43,446 bases of DNA, taken from Planctomycetota bacterium (lineage in GTDB: Bacteria > Planctomycetota > UBA1135 > UBA2386). Of this stretch, positions 34,301-42,197 are shown in pieces. The position numbers and the translations under genes are program-made. A model generated the notes under the pieces. That model searched no databases and was not told the origin of the DNA. It saw only the letters and a list, made by a program, of their open reading frames with translations. How positions within the stretch are numbered: the first letter of the stretch is position 1; each line of letters starts with the position of its first letter. Where the stretch lies: assembly GCA_016793265.1 (NCBI GenBank), contig JAEUHT010000034.1:1-43446 (forward strand). The letters run 5' to 3'.

Positions 34301-34840
34301 TGCTACACGTGCCATGACGACGTGATCTTCCACGGTGGTGGTCGCCGCGGCGTCGATGCCTGCTTGACCTGCCACGCCATCAGCGCCGCCGAGGACAAGC
34401 CGCGCTGGGACACCGCCAAGGTCTCCGGCACCTCGACCGACACCGCGCTCACGCCCGGCGTGTCGATCGAGTTCCGGCAGATGCTGCACAAGATCCACAA
34501 GGGCGCGGAGCTGGCCTACGGCGACGAATACACCGTCGTCGGCAACGGCGGCACCCCGCACACCTATGGGGAGGTCGAGTTCCCGGCGATGCCGCGCGGC
34601 GTGATGCAGTGTGATCGTTGCCACGGCAACGACGCCTGGAAGCAGCCCGCCGAGCGCGTGCACGCGTCGTCGACGCTGATGATCAAGAAGTGGACCATCG
34701 CCTGTGGCTCGTGCCACGACAGTGATTCTGCCCAGGCCCACATCGCTTCGCAGTCCACGGCCTTCGGCACCGAGTCCTGTGACATCTGTCACTCGGAAGG
34801 CCGCGAAGCCGCAGTCGAACACGCACACCTGCCGCGGTGA
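31313..34840 (+). CDS. Decaheme surface lipoprotein, OmcA/MtrC-like
   Basis: This 1175-residue lipoprotein (lipobox IAAC, Cys34) has exactly ten CXXCH heme sites in two groups of five. They are at Cys226, 246, 375, 406 and 435, and at Cys997, 1017, 1100, 1131 and 1156. The groups are duplicates: GSATTLAPRAV / GSATTIEPRQI, then GVTIEFKVMVHKLHN / GVSIEFRQMLHKIHK. Each is preceded by a beta-rich domain, as in outer-surface MtrC/OmcA cytochromes (domains I-IV). The middle beta-rich part, about 560 residues, is much longer than in those proteins. ATG 31313 directly precedes the signal sequence. It heads the electron-transfer cluster; the 262 bases upstream contain no gene. Likely role: terminal electron exchange with minerals, partners or other extracellular acceptors. 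Confidence 0.93.
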   Translation: MQTIAHPVVSCGRTSRRSSSWLPATLLLFGIAACSSSSDDAVPEPTRPDNPSRVIGAEDPLPGIVLAITGITGASGSDGAFAVGDVLTVRYTAHTTGGDPLDVADLDTGSIFVSGPTFNYQRVIAEQTDLRSASVYEGDGAWSYTFVPALPANYLAPLNDSTAFTVDELTGQSLIAGTYTVGLAFSASYTGALQGEWVDAGNATGDFLLGSATTLAPRAVVQSDNCNVCHTNLRVHDGVMREIGMCVLCHTAGAEDSNEGDATPGVTIEFKVMVHKLHNAAHLPSVLGVSTDNDGNRLYPGDTGAIDPVPLVYADGEGSTHDYSEIHFPLWPNLNVAMPRDRGYSLLSSTDPDSTGPLLSPRSNEDTIRMGVTTCAKCHGDPDASGPMAAPAQGGLAYSQPTRRACGSCHDDIDWDKPYIANGATMPAQPDDTLCITCHTDYASNQAEESLKQFSVHEGHLHPLVDATVDPGVDSVITAVAGGSGGGGNFQVGDTPTITFTLKNDAGDDIGISTMDSCAGFFFGPTGNPQLIMPTPSPNGMSLNPYDFAGRLHSSSTSNKGTMSKVFQSGSAAAETLLVQFTSSTAFTVSRIDPEDASVLGVAATSALPGAASTNPSGSSVSAIELDPALAAGTFQIAFTSETEFEITGAVSGTGELPATTSASMRFASSDISFNLTVGSTPFAAGNTIHGVLVRGDSSNPVLFAIIAGRTAFATGDRFYYEVVPDAASYTLKMPMDLVYEDLGDTGGSPSPGTAMAAAGNLPVYYGRQLVYEAATTATTTTTTADIAALDRSVAVNGATGFANNDVVVIEPASGIGTREFVAIAPARADGVIAVSGDTTTKLYFKTPLRYAHAAPVTITKVTLTFQQEGSKYSLNPQTGVITSVSAFTASRTIVMSYRSDARFGYKRHSGDSFQSTYVPPANDAPELGQEQGDWQGLAYQDGTYTADIWFYKNIDLGREGEVQTYRSTSDAGTIDFLYGSATTIEPRQIISASANCYTCHDDVIFHGGGRRGVDACLTCHAISAAEDKPRWDTAKVSGTSTDTALTPGVSIEFRQMLHKIHKGAELAYGDEYTVVGNGGTPHTYGEVEFPAMPRGVMQCDRCHGNDAWKQPAERVHASSTLMIKKWTIACGSCHDSDSAQAHIASQSTAFGTESCDICHSEGREAAVEHAHLPR

Positions 34841-34890
34841 CGCGGCAGGCGCTTGGTGACCGTTCCCGGAGAACCGTTCGGAGGAATACG

Positions 34891-36285
34891 ATGCTCTCTC
34901 GCGACCGAAGGCAGTGGTTGGATCGACAGTTGCTCGCGGGTTGTGCCGCAGCGCTGGCGGTCGGCTTTGGAACTCCGGGACTCTGCCTGGCGCAGGAGCC
35001 CACGACCATGGAGACGGCGCCCCCGACTGCCGGCGCGGAGGCTGGCAAGGCCGACGCGTCTCCGCAGCCGTGGCTGCGTGGGCAGCTGCGTTCGCGCTTC
35101 GTCTTCCGCGCGACCGGGGACGACGAAGACAGCGACCTGATCGAGACGCTGTCGTTGGATGCCGGGCACGCCGCGACCGACCGTATCACCGCCCACCTGA
35201 TGGGGAGGTTGACTTGGGACATGGATGGCAGCAGTGAGTCGTTCGCGAGCATCAACGACTCCTACGGCGATCGTGTCGATGGTCTGCTCTACGACGCCTG
35301 GGTCGACATCCACAGAGTCGGCGGGTTGTCGCTGCTGCGGCTGGGGCGGCAGTCGACCATCGACACGCCCGTCTACGCCTACTTCGACGGCGGCCATGTC
35401 GCCTCGGAGGAGTTCGGCAGCCTGAAGCTGCAGGTCGGCGGCTACGTGGGCGTGTCGACGCACCTCTATGAGGCGTCGCACTCGGGCGACCTGACCAGCG
35501 GGCTCTACGCCCAGGTCCGGCCGTGGACCGGCGGCCGGCTGCGCTTCGACTGGATGCACCTCGAAGACGAACGTCGCCTCGGCACCTACGACGACGACGT
35601 GCTGGGTGCGGCCTTCTGGCAGCACGTGTGCCGCGAGGTGCGGCTCGAGAGCAAGTACTCGAGCGTCGGCGGCGAGAGCCGCGACGCGCAGGCGCGCCTC
35701 AACTGGACGTCGCCTGAGTACGGCGCCTTCGTACAGGGCAGCTTCTACACGCTGTTCAAGCCGCAGGGCGACCTCGTGCTCGAGGCCGACCCGTACTTCC
35801 AGCAACTGAACCAGCTGTTCCCCTACGACCAGTGGTCGATCCTGGCGGCCAAGGACCTCTGCAAGTCGGTGCGGTTGCAGCTGGCGACCGACCTCCGCCG
35901 CGTGCAGGATGCCGGCGACATCGGCTTCTACAACCGCGACTACGACCACTACTACGCGACCGCGTCGCTGTTCGAGTTCGGCGTGAAGGGGCTGCGGCTG
36001 TCCGCCACGTGCGACCTCTGGGACAGCACCGGTCAGGACATCACCAGCTTCGGTGGTGACGCCAGCTATGAGATGGGCGAGACGACGGTCTCGGGCGGCA
36101 CCTACTACTCCCTCTACAAGTTCGACCTGTTCAGCAACAGCGAGCGCGACCACGTGCGCACCTGGTTCCTGCGGTTGCGGCACAAGGCCAGCGCCTCGAT
36201 GACGTTCGACGGCGACTACGAGTACGAGGACAACGACTTCGATCAGTACAACCGCTTCCGTTTGGGGGTCACATGGCGCTTCTGA
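34891..36285 (+). CDS. Outer-membrane beta-barrel porin of the electron-transfer cluster
   Basis: This 464-residue protein has a long signal peptide ending at CLAQ (about residue 35) and a short linker. Repeated amphipathic strands with aromatic girdles follow (LSLLRLGRQSTIDT, FGSLKLQVGGYVGVS, FRLGVTWRF), and the C-terminus is Phe, the usual sign of an outer-membrane barrel. There are no heme motifs. A clear Shine-Dalgarno GGAGGAA (34880-34886) selects ATG 34891. Position between a decaheme surface lipoprotein and a 13-heme lipoprotein makes it the natural MtrB/PioB-like sheath. At about 430 mature residues it is much smaller than MtrB (about 700), so a barrel of fewer strands is expected. 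Homology to MtrB is not evident. Confidence 0.84.
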   Translation: MLSRDRRQWLDRQLLAGCAAALAVGFGTPGLCLAQEPTTMETAPPTAGAEAGKADASPQPWLRGQLRSRFVFRATGDDEDSDLIETLSLDAGHAATDRITAHLMGRLTWDMDGSSESFASINDSYGDRVDGLLYDAWVDIHRVGGLSLLRLGRQSTIDTPVYAYFDGGHVASEEFGSLKLQVGGYVGVSTHLYEASHSGDLTSGLYAQVRPWTGGRLRFDWMHLEDERRLGTYDDDVLGAAFWQHVCREVRLESKYSSVGGESRDAQARLNWTSPEYGAFVQGSFYTLFKPQGDLVLEADPYFQQLNQLFPYDQWSILAAKDLCKSVRLQLATDLRRVQDAGDIGFYNRDYDHYYATASLFEFGVKGLRLSATCDLWDSTGQDITSFGGDASYEMGETTVSGGTYYSLYKFDLFSNSERDHVRTWFLRLRHKASASMTFDGDYEYEDNDFDQYNRFRLGVTWRF

Positions 36286-37292
36286 AGAACTCTGCGCGGC
36301 GGGCCGGGATCGTGTCGATCCTGCTGTGCGGCTTCGCCGCGGCCGGCTGTGCGTTGATGACCGTGTTCGGCACGGCCAAGCCCTACGCGTTCACGCACCG
36401 TGTGCATGCCCAGGAGGGCATGGAGTGCGGCGACTGCCACACCAACTGGGAGAGTGCCGACGAACCGGGCATGCCGGGCAAGGCCGGCTGTGTGCTGTGC
36501 CACGAGGCCATCGACCAGGAGAAGCCGCCGGAGCGACGCATCGACGTGCTCTTCGACGGCGAGGTCTACAAGGCGCGGCACGTCACCAACCTGATCGGCG
36601 ACGTGATCTTCTCGCACCAGAAGCACGCGACGAAGCCGATCGAGTGCAGCGCGTGCCACCAGGGCATCGCCGAGAACGACGTCGTCGGCCCGAGCCTGGC
36701 CCTGGACATGCAGGCTTGCGAGAAGTGCCACCAGCAGCAGGCCGTGCCGAAGGGCAACGAGTGCAAGACCTGCCACCAGACCCTCGACGTGACGACGGCG
36801 CCGGCCTCGCACGACACTTTCTGGAAGAAGCGGCACGGCCCGACCGCGCGAATGCACGGCGAAGACACCGCGGACGACTGCTCGATGTGCCACGAGGAGT
36901 CGAGTTGCCAGCAGTGCCACGCCAACGAGGCGCCGGAGAACCACAGCGACTACTTCCGCGATCGTGCCCACGGTCTGTTCGCCCGCATGGACCGGCAGAA
37001 CTGCGCTGCCTGCCATCGCTCCGACTCCTGCGACGCGTGCCACCAGGACACGCGGCCGATGAGCCACACCGGCAGCTTCGGCGGCACGACCAGCACGCAC
37101 TGCGTGAGCTGCCACCTGCCGCTGCAGGACAACGAATGCGCCACTTGCCACAAGGGGACGCCGAGCCACGCCAATGCCACGCCGAAGCCGGCCGGCCACG
37201 TGTCGGGCATGAACTGCCGCCAGTGCCACGGGGTTGGCCAGCCGCTGCCGCACGTCGACGTCGGCGTCGACTGCGAGGCCTGCCACCACTGA
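36273..37292 (+). CDS. 13-heme c-type cytochrome lipoprotein
   Basis: This 339-residue protein has a signal with lipobox AAGC (Cys26) and thirteen CXXCH motifs at Cys52, 73, 125, 149, 164, 203, 212, 244, 253, 277, 289, 315 and 334. That is one heme per about 24 mature residues. Extra histidines (FTHRVHA, FSHQKH, KKRHG, RAHG) can serve as distal ligands. Size and heme density resemble MtrA/PioA or NrfB-type molecular wires, though those usually lack a lipid anchor. It overlaps the barrel gene by 13 bases, which supports tight co-production. Likely role: conducts electrons through or beneath the barrel between the periplasm and the surface decaheme. Confidence 0.93.
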   Translation: MALLKNSARRAGIVSILLCGFAAAGCALMTVFGTAKPYAFTHRVHAQEGMECGDCHTNWESADEPGMPGKAGCVLCHEAIDQEKPPERRIDVLFDGEVYKARHVTNLIGDVIFSHQKHATKPIECSACHQGIAENDVVGPSLALDMQACEKCHQQQAVPKGNECKTCHQTLDVTTAPASHDTFWKKRHGPTARMHGEDTADDCSMCHEESSCQQCHANEAPENHSDYFRDRAHGLFARMDRQNCAACHRSDSCDACHQDTRPMSHTGSFGGTTSTHCVSCHLPLQDNECATCHKGTPSHANATPKPAGHVSGMNCRQCHGVGQPLPHVDVGVDCEACHH

Positions 37293-37424
37293 CGTTTGCG
37301 CCCGCAGGCGTCGTGGTGCTGCGCACTGGATGAGCGGGTCCTGCCCTCATCGGCGTAGCAAGCGGCTGTTGGGCGGCCGGTAGAGTCGCGTCGAAATTCA
37401 CGAACTCGACGCGGCTGTCGCCGG

Positions 37425-38012
37425 GTGCTCATTGCGCCGGAGGGAGCCGGAGGAGGACCTCTGAAACCCTTCCATGCGCTAGCCCTGCTCGCGTTTGCCT
37501 TGGCCGGTTGCGACGGATCCGAGCACCACAAATCGTGGCCTGGACGTGTAGGCGCCGCCCAGCAGTCACCTGGCGAGAAGATCGAGGTGCCGCCGCCGCC
37601 GTTCACCGAGGGGGCCTTCCCGTGCACGGAGTGCCATGATCCCGAGATCCCGGTCAACAAGACCCGGCGCACGCTCGAGATGTCGCACCAGGAGATCGAG
37701 CTGAAGCACGACGAGGAACATCGTTGGTGCCTCGACTGCCACTCCTCCACCAATCGCGACAAGCTGCAGCTCGCGAGCGGCGAGCAGATTGACTTCACCG
37801 AGTCCTACCGTCTGTGTGGACAGTGCCACGGTGACAAGTACCGCGACTGGCGCGTCGGCGTGCACGGGCGTCGTTCCGGTGAATGGAACGGCCACAAGAG
37901 CTACCTCCTGTGCGTGCATTGCCACTACTCGCACGCTCCGGCCTTCAAGCCCCTGAAGCCGATGCCGCCGCCGGTGCGGCCTTCGCAGCTGGCGAAGGGG
38001 GGCAAGTCATGA
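37425..38012 (+). CDS. Tetraheme c-type cytochrome lipoprotein
   Basis: There are four CXXCH sites (CTECH, CLDCH, CGQCH, CVHCH) after a lipoprotein signal (KPFHALALLAFALAGC). The annotated GTG at 37425 gives 195 residues, but an in-frame CTG at 37461, preceded by GGAGGAGG, would give a cleaner 183-residue lipoprotein. Helical segments with extra His (MSHQEIELKHDEEHRW) resemble NapC/NrfH-like or c3-like heme ligation. The stop overlaps the start of the Fe-S protein gene (ATGA). Directly next to the NrfC/NrfD-like pair, it is the likely periplasmic electron acceptor of the quinone-reactive module, passing electrons to the 13-heme protein. Confidence 0.86.
   Translation: MLIAPEGAGGGPLKPFHALALLAFALAGCDGSEHHKSWPGRVGAAQQSPGEKIEVPPPPFTEGAFPCTECHDPEIPVNKTRRTLEMSHQEIELKHDEEHRWCLDCHSSTNRDKLQLASGEQIDFTESYRLCGQCHGDKYRDWRVGVHGRRSGEWNGHKSYLLCVHCHYSHAPAFKPLKPMPPPVRPSQLAKGGKS
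37449..37463 (+). promoter_or_regulatory. Strong Shine-Dalgarno before an in-frame CTG start
   Basis: GGAGGAGG (37449-37456) lies 4 bases before CTG at 37461, which is in frame with the tetraheme cytochrome and begins its signal sequence. The only other candidate start, GTG 37425, has no Shine-Dalgarno. This favours initiation at CTG, a rare start codon that would limit translation. Confidence 0.5.
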
Positions 38013-38899
38013 GCCGTACCTTGCCGAATCGTCGCGAGTTCCTGTGCACGGTGGGCGGCTGTGCCGCCGCTGCTGCCGCCGCCGGGTGCTCCGATCTCAC
38101 CCACACCTCTTGGTTCCGCTCCCGCTTCCGCGAGATGCCGGAAGCGGAGAAGAAGACCATCATCGCCGAACTGGAGAAGGAGCACAGTGCCCGGTTCCAG
38201 CAGCCGGTGACGGTCGGCGTCGAACCACCGATGGAGAACGTCGAGTTCGGTTATGCCCTCGACATCTCGCGCTGCATCGGCTGCCGCCGTTGCGTACACG
38301 CATGCGTCGACGAGAACAACCAGAGCCGGGAGCCGCAGCTGCAGTGGATTCGCGTGCTCGAGATGGACAAGGAGAAGGGCATCGACTTCGCCCACGCCGA
38401 CGCCTACTACGACGCCGAGTCGGTACCGCGTGAAGGTCATTTCTACCTGCCGGTAGCCTGCCAGCAGTGCGAGAACCCGGCGTGCGTCAAGTCGTGCCCG
38501 GTCGGGGCCACCTGGAAGGAGAAGGACGGCATCGTGGTCATCGACTACGACTGGTGCATCGGCTGCCGTTGCTGCATGTCGGCGTGCCCCTATGGCGCGC
38601 GCCACTTCAACTACGCGGAGCCGAGCATCCCGACCGAGAAGCTGAACCCGAAGACCCACTACCTCGGCAATCGGCCGCGCATGAAGGGCGTCGTCGAGAA
38701 GTGCACCTGGTGCATCCAGCGCACACGGAAGGGCCGCTATCCAGCCTGCGTCGAGGTCTGTCCGGTCGGCGCTCGCAAGTTCGGCAACCTGCTCGATCCC
38801 GAGTCCGAGGTCCGCTACGTGCTCGAGCACAAGCGGGTGTTCGTATTGAAGAGCGAGCTCAACACCCGTCCCAAGTTCTTCTACTTCTACGGTCTGTGA
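38009..38899 (+). CDS. Tat-exported ferredoxin-like protein with four 4Fe-4S sites (NrfC/PsrB/DsrO type)
   Basis: This 296-residue protein has a twin-arginine signal (NRREFLCTVGGC) that also contains a possible lipobox (AAGC, Cys27). Four cysteine clusters follow: CIGCRRCVHAC from residue 89, CQQCENPACVKSC from 151, CIGCRCCMSACP from 183 and CTWCIQRTRKGRYPACVEVC from 232. This is the normal pattern of the NrfC/PsrB/DsrO electron-transfer subunits that pair with an NrfD-type membrane protein. ATG 38009 overlaps the tetraheme stop (ATGA), so the upstream open frame is not used. The NrfD-like gene starts 7 bases downstream. It probably relays electrons between the membrane quinone site and the tetraheme cytochrome on the outer side of the membrane. 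Confidence 0.93.
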   Translation: MSRTLPNRREFLCTVGGCAAAAAAAGCSDLTHTSWFRSRFREMPEAEKKTIIAELEKEHSARFQQPVTVGVEPPMENVEFGYALDISRCIGCRRCVHACVDENNQSREPQLQWIRVLEMDKEKGIDFAHADAYYDAESVPREGHFYLPVACQQCENPACVKSCPVGATWKEKDGIVVIDYDWCIGCRCCMSACPYGARHFNYAEPSIPTEKLNPKTHYLGNRPRMKGVVEKCTWCIQRTRKGRYPACVEVCPVGARKFGNLLDPESEVRYVLEHKRVFVLKSELNTRPKFFYFYGL

Positions 38900-38906
38900 G
38901 GCGAAC

Positions 38907-40175
38907 GTGGCCACCCTGCGACACTTCTGGCAGTTCGTGACCGGCAGTCTGCGAATCGTCACGACGGGCAACCGCTTCTACTGGGCCTGGATCCTCGGCC
39001 TGATGACGTTGGTCGTCATCGGCGCGATCACCTACGTGGACCAGCTGCGCACCGGTCTGATCACGACCAACATGCGCGACCAGGTCTCCTGGGCGTTCTA
39101 CATCGGCAACTTCACGTTCCTGGTCGGTGTCGCGGCGGCGGCGATCCTGCTGGTGATCCCGGCTTATGTCTATCACTGGAAGCCGATCAAGGAGGTCGTG
39201 ATCCTCGGCGAACTGCTCGCCATCGCCGCCATCGTGATGTGTGGGTTGTTCGTGACCGTCGACGTCGGGCGGCCCGATCGCCTCTGGCACCTCATCCCCG
39301 GGCTCGGCAACCTCAATGTGCCGAGTTCCCTGCTGGCGTGGGACGTCGTGGTGTTGAACGGCTACCTGGTGCTCAACTTCGTCATCGTCACCTACCTGCT
39401 GTTCTCGCTGTATCGGGGTCGGCAGCCGGCGAAGGGCGTGTTCCTGCCGCTCGTGCTGTTCTCGATCCCGGCCGCGATCGCGATCCACACCGTCACCGCC
39501 TTCCTCTACAACGGGCTGCCGGCACGGCCCTTCTGGAACGCCTCGATCCTGGCGCCGCGCTTCATCGCCTCGGCGCTCTGTTCGGGGCCGGCGGTGCTGC
39601 TGATCCTGATGCAGTTGCTGCGCCGCTTCACCAAGTTCCACATCGACGACCGCGCGATATGGAAGGTGGCCGAGTTGATGGCCTACGCGATGTTCATCAA
39701 CCTGTTCTTGCTCGGCGCCGAGGTGTTCAAGGACGTCTACTCGAACACCGAGCACATGGTGCACATGCGCTACATGTTCTTCGGCATCGGCGAACACACG
39801 GCGATCGTGCCGTACATGTGGCTGGCGGTGTTCTGCTCGTTCGGCGCCTTCATCCTGTTCCTGATCCCGAAGACGCGACGGCACCCGGTGACCCTGAACG
39901 TCGGCTGCGTGCTGATCTGGATCGGCGTCTACCTGGAGAAGGGCATGGGCCTGGTGATCCCCGGCATGACGCCGGACACGCTCGGCGAGATCTATGAGTA
40001 CTTCCCGTCGAGTTCCGAGTTGTGGATCGCCGCGGGCATCTTCGCGATCGGGTTCCTGGCCTTCACGCTGATGGTGAAGGTGGCGACGCCGATCATGCTC
40101 GGCGAGTTCCACCTCGCCGGCGTCGAGCCGATCAACCCGCATCCGGAAGAGCACGGCGCCGTGCACGCGCACTGA
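38907..40175 (+). CDS. NrfD/PsrC/DsrP-type quinone-interacting membrane protein
   Basis: This 422-residue protein has about ten transmembrane helices, with the NrfD/PsrC features VSWAFYIGNFTFLVGVAAAA near residue 57, TVDVGRPDRLWHL (about 112) and PSSLLAWDVVVLNGYL (about 135). NrfD-type proteins oxidise or reduce quinones at the cytoplasmic membrane and pair with NrfC-like Fe-S proteins, as here. The start is GTG at 38907, 7 bases after the previous stop. It closes the electron-transfer cluster and supplies the quinone site that CymA or CbcL provides in known extracellular respiration. The closest named relatives by eye are DsrP and HmcC, but no sulfur-metabolism gene is nearby. Confidence 0.93.
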   Translation: MATLRHFWQFVTGSLRIVTTGNRFYWAWILGLMTLVVIGAITYVDQLRTGLITTNMRDQVSWAFYIGNFTFLVGVAAAAILLVIPAYVYHWKPIKEVVILGELLAIAAIVMCGLFVTVDVGRPDRLWHLIPGLGNLNVPSSLLAWDVVVLNGYLVLNFVIVTYLLFSLYRGRQPAKGVFLPLVLFSIPAAIAIHTVTAFLYNGLPARPFWNASILAPRFIASALCSGPAVLLILMQLLRRFTKFHIDDRAIWKVAELMAYAMFINLFLLGAEVFKDVYSNTEHMVHMRYMFFGIGEHTAIVPYMWLAVFCSFGAFILFLIPKTRRHPVTLNVGCVLIWIGVYLEKGMGLVIPGMTPDTLGEIYEYFPSSSELWIAAGIFAIGFLAFTLMVKVATPIMLGEFHLAGVEPINPHPEEHGAVHAH

Positions 40176-40235
40176 GGGTGGGAGAGCCGGCGCACGGCTG
40201 CCAGCGGGCTGCTGCTGGTGACCGGCACCACAGTG

Positions 40236-41984
40236 TCACTGCGGGGTCGGCTGTGCGTCCTTGTTCCAGCGGCCGAGAACGAACGAGCCGATCGCCGCGG
40301 CGACACCGAACGAGAACACGGCGAGCACGAGCGGTACTCCCTGCAGCGTCAGGAAGTCGGCGGCGAAGACCTTGGCGCCGCCGACCGCCGCCAGGATCAC
40401 GGCCCGACGCAGCAGTTCCTGGTTGCGTCGGACCTTGGCGGTCACCAGCAGGACCATTGCCATCACGTTGACCAGCACCGACTGGGCAGCCTGGAAAGGG
40501 CCATCCGTGGGCGTCGTCATCGAGGCCAGCACCGGGAACATGGCGACCCGCAGGGTGCAGAAGATCGCCGCCGATGCCGACCAGAACATCGCTCCGCCGA
40601 CGAGGTCCGTCGGGCTGAGGCGGGCGTAGAGGCTGCCGGCTGGTGGCGGCACCCGTCGCGCCCAACGTCCGTGCAGGATGGTCAGGGTGGCCAGCAGGCC
40701 GCCGAGCACGATCGCCAGCAGTTCGGACTCCGGGGGCGTGGTGAAGCAACCGGCGGCGATCGCCACGAGCAAGACAGCGTGTTGGGTGAGGGTGGCGAGC
40801 AGACGCAGGCCGCCACTGCCGAGGGAGTGCGACCAGAGCGCCACCACGAACGCGTTGATCGCGACCGCCGGCAGCACCACCCAGATCTGCGACGTGGTCA
40901 GCCAGAGGCCGGGCACCATGGCGACGAACGCTGCGACCGCGAACCGCAGCGGGGCACCGCCGGCGGTGGGGCCACGGGCTGCGTCGCGGCGAGCGATGCA
41001 GGCCAGAGCGATGGCTGTCCCCAGGGTGATGGCGCCGACCATGCGGCTGGCGCCTTCGCTGGTCATCATCCCATCGACAGCAGCCAGGGAGAGGACCACG
41101 GTGGCGGTCGGCAGCACGGCAGCGAACGCCGAGCTGCGCGGCCGCATGGCCATGGAGATCGCGGCCAGCACGAGGAAAGTCACCGCGAGCGCAGGCAGGA
41201 ACGCCCACTGCATGAGCTCGGCCGGCACCTCCTTGCCGTGGGCGATCGCGGCGTGCAGGTTGAACGTCCACAGCAGCCAGAAGAAGAGCAGTTGGCAGAA
41301 GACGATGGTGGGCAACCACGCTGCGCGGCGGCTGGTGGGCGGCGTCGCCGCCACCATCGCGAACAGCAGGACGATGGCGGTGATCGAGAAGTGCGGACGC
41401 GGGAAGCCGAGGGCGATGCTCGATGCGGCGGCGACGAGGGTGCCGACCTCGGCGGTCGTTGGCGAGCGGTAGCGATGTCCCAGCCCGGCCGATGCCAACA
41501 GGGCGATCGCGACCAGGCTGTGTGCTGCGGCCATCGGCAGGTCGAAGCGGCGCTGCGTTTCGACGACCAGGGAGCAGAGCAGCACGGCGCCACAGATCGT
41601 GAACACGCGCCGGCCAGAACGTTCGTGGACGAAGCGCTGCCAGCCGACCGCCATCAGCAGCAGCGAGTAGCCGACGCCGAGCCAGACGCCGAACGTCGTG
41701 TCGATGACGCCGCCGTCGGTGAGCGTGCGCAGCACGAGGGCGATGACGAGCACGAAGGTGATGGTCGCGACGCGCCGCAGCGCCCCGGAGTGGGTGGCGA
41801 GGCCGCCGCTCGGCGCCGCGATCGGCGCGTCAACGGCCGTCGCCGCGGGAGAGTCGGCCGGCGCCGGAGTCCTGCCCTCGAGTCGCTCGAGACGAAATTC
41901 CATCGCCTCGCATCGTTTCCGCAGAGCCACCAGCTCGGCTGCCATGGCTTGGAAGCTGCCCGACTCCGAGGGCTGGTTGCTCAT
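40236..41984 (-). CDS. Polytopic membrane protein, DUF2339-like
   Basis: This 582-residue protein begins with a short coiled coil (MAAELVALRKRCEAMEFRLERLEG), then a Pro/Ala linker. About fifteen or more transmembrane helices follow from residue 75 to the end, interrupted by small polar loops (FVHERSGRRVF, RRFDLPMAAAHSL). This is the DUF2339 layout, a family of unknown function. The ATG at 41984 has a GGAAGG Shine-Dalgarno about 9 bases upstream; the TTG at 41993 is unlikely. It converges on the electron-transfer cluster with a 60-base gap. A role in respiration is not implied. Confidence 0.8.
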   Translation of the reverse strand: MSNQPSESGSFQAMAAELVALRKRCEAMEFRLERLEGRTPAPADSPAATAVDAPIAAPSGGLATHSGALRRVATITFVLVIALVLRTLTDGGVIDTTFGVWLGVGYSLLLMAVGWQRFVHERSGRRVFTICGAVLLCSLVVETQRRFDLPMAAAHSLVAIALLASAGLGHRYRSPTTAEVGTLVAAASSIALGFPRPHFSITAIVLLFAMVAATPPTSRRAAWLPTIVFCQLLFFWLLWTFNLHAAIAHGKEVPAELMQWAFLPALAVTFLVLAAISMAMRPRSSAFAAVLPTATVVLSLAAVDGMMTSEGASRMVGAITLGTAIALACIARRDAARGPTAGGAPLRFAVAAFVAMVPGLWLTTSQIWVVLPAVAINAFVVALWSHSLGSGGLRLLATLTQHAVLLVAIAAGCFTTPPESELLAIVLGGLLATLTILHGRWARRVPPPAGSLYARLSPTDLVGGAMFWSASAAIFCTLRVAMFPVLASMTTPTDGPFQAAQSVLVNVMAMVLLVTAKVRRNQELLRRAVILAAVGGAKVFAADFLTLQGVPLVLAVFSFGVAAAIGSFVLGRWNKDAQPTPQ

Positions 41985-42110
41985 GGCGCACAACCTTCCC
42001 CGTTCCCGAGCCGCCGTGTCTAAGCACCTGGACTAGGGACCCATCGGAGATTGGCCGTAGGTAGGCGCCCCGCGGCTACTGCGGATCGAGGCCGGCGGAG
42101 AACGTGGCTG

Positions 42111-42144
42111 CACAAAACGAAACCGGCCGTCAGGCGACGGCCGG
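42111..42144 (-). terminator. Rho-independent terminator of the c554-like cytochrome gene
   Basis: A perfect 9-bp stem (CCGGCCGTC / GACGGCCGG, loop of 4, 42123-42144) is followed on the minus strand by TTTCGTTTTGTG (42122-42111). A second hairpin with an 8-bp stem (GCGCCAGC / GCTGGCGC, 42166-42184) lies between it and the cytochrome stop at 42198. Confidence 0.78.
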
Positions 42145-42197
42145 CTACGCATCAGACGGATCCTGGCGCCAGCGGGGCTGGCGCTCAGGCGTCGTGA

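Noticed and set aside
40176..40235. Possible bidirectional terminator between the NrfD-like and DUF2339-like genes
   Set aside because: Only weak 5-bp stems without T-tracts were found on either strand.
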